This document shows, piece after piece, positions 6,611 through 7,513 of a stretch of 7,513 nucleotides of DNA. Positions within the stretch are counted from its first letter, which is position 1. Each line of letters opens with the position of its first letter. A program made the translations under genes and the position numbers. The notes beneath the pieces were generated by a model, which saw only the letters and a list, made by a program, of their open reading frames with translations, made no database searches and was not told the DNA's origin. The DNA comes from Firmicutes bacterium UBA995 (GTDB lineage Bacteria > Bacillota > Sulfobacillia > UBA995), in NCBI GenBank assembly GCA_002291985.1, contig DBBB01000124.1, positions 1 to 7,513 on the forward strand, in the 5' to 3' direction.

Positions 6611-6618
6611 TCACCTCC
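6611..6618 (-). promoter_or_regulatory. Ribosome binding site of fliQ; supports a TTG start
   Basis: GGAGGTGA on the minus strand, in the 24-base gap between fliP and fliQ, lies nine bases before TTG at 6601. The next candidate, ATG at 6592, is too far away to be served well by it. Confidence 0.72.
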
Positions 6619-6625
6619 CACCCGG

Positions 6626-7378
6626 CTACCGGAAGCTCTCCACCAGCGACTTGATCACCAGGTGCCAGCCGTCTACCACCACGAACAAGAGCAATTTGAA
6701 AGGCAGAGACACCATCATGGGGGGGATCATGAACATGCCCATGGCCATCAGCGTGCTGGCGACGGCCAGGTCGAGGACCAAAAAAGGCAAGAAGAGCAAA
6801 AAGCCGATCTGAAAAGCCGTCTTCAACTCGCTGATGGCAAAGGCCGGCGCGAGCACGTGGAAAGGAATGGCCTCCGGACCGTCCACCGGCCCTAGACCGG
6901 CCATGCCCATGAACAGGGCAAGGTCGGCTTCGCGAGTTTGGCGCAGCATGAAGTCGTGCAGCGGGGCTGACGCCCGTGGCCATAGCTCCGCCTGGCCGAG
7001 CGTGCCGTCGAGGAAGGGGGCGAGCGCCTGCTCGTGCACGTTCTGGAAGACGGGCGCCATGGTGAAGAAAGTCAGGAAGAGGGCCAGGGCGATCAGCACC
7101 TGGTTGGGAGGCACCTGGGGCGTGCCGATCGCGCTCCGGAGGAAGCTCAACACCACCACCACCCGGGTGAAGGAGGTGGTGAGGATGAGGATGGCGGGGA
7201 TGGCGCTCAGGATGGTCAGCAGCACCAGTACTTGCAGTACCGGCGATACGGCATCCAGCCCCATTCCTCCCATGGCCGTCTCGAGTTCTCCCAGCCACGG
7301 AAGACCCTCTGCCGCCAGGCCTCCCGCGGCGGCCAGGGCGCGCCCGGAACGGAGTCCCGCCGGACGTTCAGTTCTCAT
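6626..7378 (-). CDS. fliP: Flagellar export channel protein FliP
   Basis: FliP is the main ring subunit of the FliPQR export channel. The 250-residue length is close to Salmonella FliP (245). Diagnostic segments are TSFTRVVVVLSFLRSAIGTPQVPPNQV (68-94), ALFLTFFTMAPV (99-110), and the C-terminal FHVLAPAFAISELKTAFQIGFLLFLPF (173-199), DLAVASTLMAMGMFMIPP (203-220) and LPFKLLLFVVVDGW (225-238). A periplasmic region lies between about 112 and 170. Many FliP proteins carry a cleavable signal peptide; here residues 1-40 are only weakly hydrophobic, so a classical signal is not clear. ATG at 7378 is the first start after an in-frame stop at 7400-7402 and has GAGGGGTG about eight bases upstream. Methionines at residues 36 and 39 are alternatives. 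The start overlaps the end of the probable fliO by 11 bases. Confidence 0.96.
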   Translation of the reverse strand: MRTERPAGLRSGRALAAAGGLAAEGLPWLGELETAMGGMGLDAVSPVLQVLVLLTILSAIPAILILTTSFTRVVVVLSFLRSAIGTPQVPPNQVLIALALFLTFFTMAPVFQNVHEQALAPFLDGTLGQAELWPRASAPLHDFMLRQTREADLALFMGMAGLGPVDGPEAIPFHVLAPAFAISELKTAFQIGFLLFLPFLVLDLAVASTLMAMGMFMIPPMMVSLPFKLLLFVVVDGWHLVIKSLVESFR

Positions 7379-7513
7379 CGCGACCCACCCCTCGTGCCGT
7401 CATGGCTTCCCCGAGTTTCCGGCCAAAATCGAGGGTGGCGGCGCCGGCGGCCTTCGCCCCGGCGCCCGCGCGCCTGCGAGACCGGCTGCGACCGGCCATT
7501 GCCGCTCCCTGGA
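7368..7513 (-). CDS. fliO: Probable FliO C-terminus, 5' part outside window
   Basis: A reading frame enters from the right edge and ends at TGA 7368-7370, overlapping the first 11 bases of fliP. About 47 residues are visible: a basic, Ala/Gly-rich linker followed by ATLDFGRKLGEAMTARGVGRDEN. FliO (FliZ in Bacillus) is a membrane protein that aids FliP assembly; its gene usually precedes fliP and its C-terminus is poorly conserved. The assignment rests mainly on position and on this frame giving the most protein-like composition. The other two frames end at TGA 7400-7402 and at TGA 7375-7377, the latter overlapping the fliP ATG, but encode Arg/Pro-rich sequence. The membrane segment that would confirm FliO lies outside the window. 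Confidence 0.55.
   Translation of the reverse strand, partial: QGAAMAGRSRSRRRAGAGAKAAGAATLDFGRKLGEAMTARGVGRDEN

Noticed and set aside
6336..7298. Upstream extension of the fliR frame through fliQ and fliP, suggesting a 580-residue fusion
   Set aside because: The first 321 residues are Gly/Arg/Pro/His-rich shadow sequence in the wrong frame of fliP and fliQ. FliR similarity begins exactly at the ATG at 6335.

Overview
The window is a compact, single-direction block of flagellar genes, all on the minus strand, so transcription runs from position 7513 towards 1. In transcription order it holds: the 3' end of a probable fliO, fliP, fliQ, fliR, flhB, flhA, a YcgR-type PilZ gene, a sigma-28 gene (fliA/sigD/whiG family), a small Arg/Pro/Gly-rich gene of unknown function, and the 5' part of a FlgF/FlgG-family rod gene that runs off the left edge.

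The order fliP-fliQ-fliR-flhB-flhA followed by a sigma-28 gene and a FlgF/FlgG-type gene resembles the large flagellar operon of Bacillota (Bacillus and Clostridia). The G+C content is high by eye (about two thirds). Several ribosome binding sites are full-length matches to the 16S rRNA tail (AGGAGGTGA), and GTG and TTG starts are common. Together these suggest a high-GC member of the Bacillota (Symbiobacterium, Thermaerobacter, Moorella or Limnochorda-like). This is inference and no lineage can be fixed from the window.

Right half (about 4472-7513): the type III export gate. FliP, FliQ and FliR form the membrane channel core, the likely FliO is an assembly factor for FliP, and FlhB is the substrate-specificity switch. 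FlhA (2442-4475) is the large export-gate subunit that docks chaperone-substrate complexes. Left half: a PilZ protein that probably links cyclic di-GMP to motility (1735-2436), the sigma factor that would transcribe late flagellar genes (971-1738), the unknown 98-residue protein (669-965), and a rod protein that would be exported through the apparatus encoded upstream.

Genes overlap or are separated by at most 25 bases. I see no promoter, terminator, tRNA, rRNA, mobile element or CRISPR array. Points that stand out are an NPDH rather than NPTH autocleavage motif in FlhB, the absence of flhF and flhG between flhA and the sigma gene, a PilZ domain with alanine in place of the usual motif serine, and start codons at two junctions where the upstream stop codon lies inside the downstream ribosome binding site. 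No stretch over 300 bases lacks a gene.
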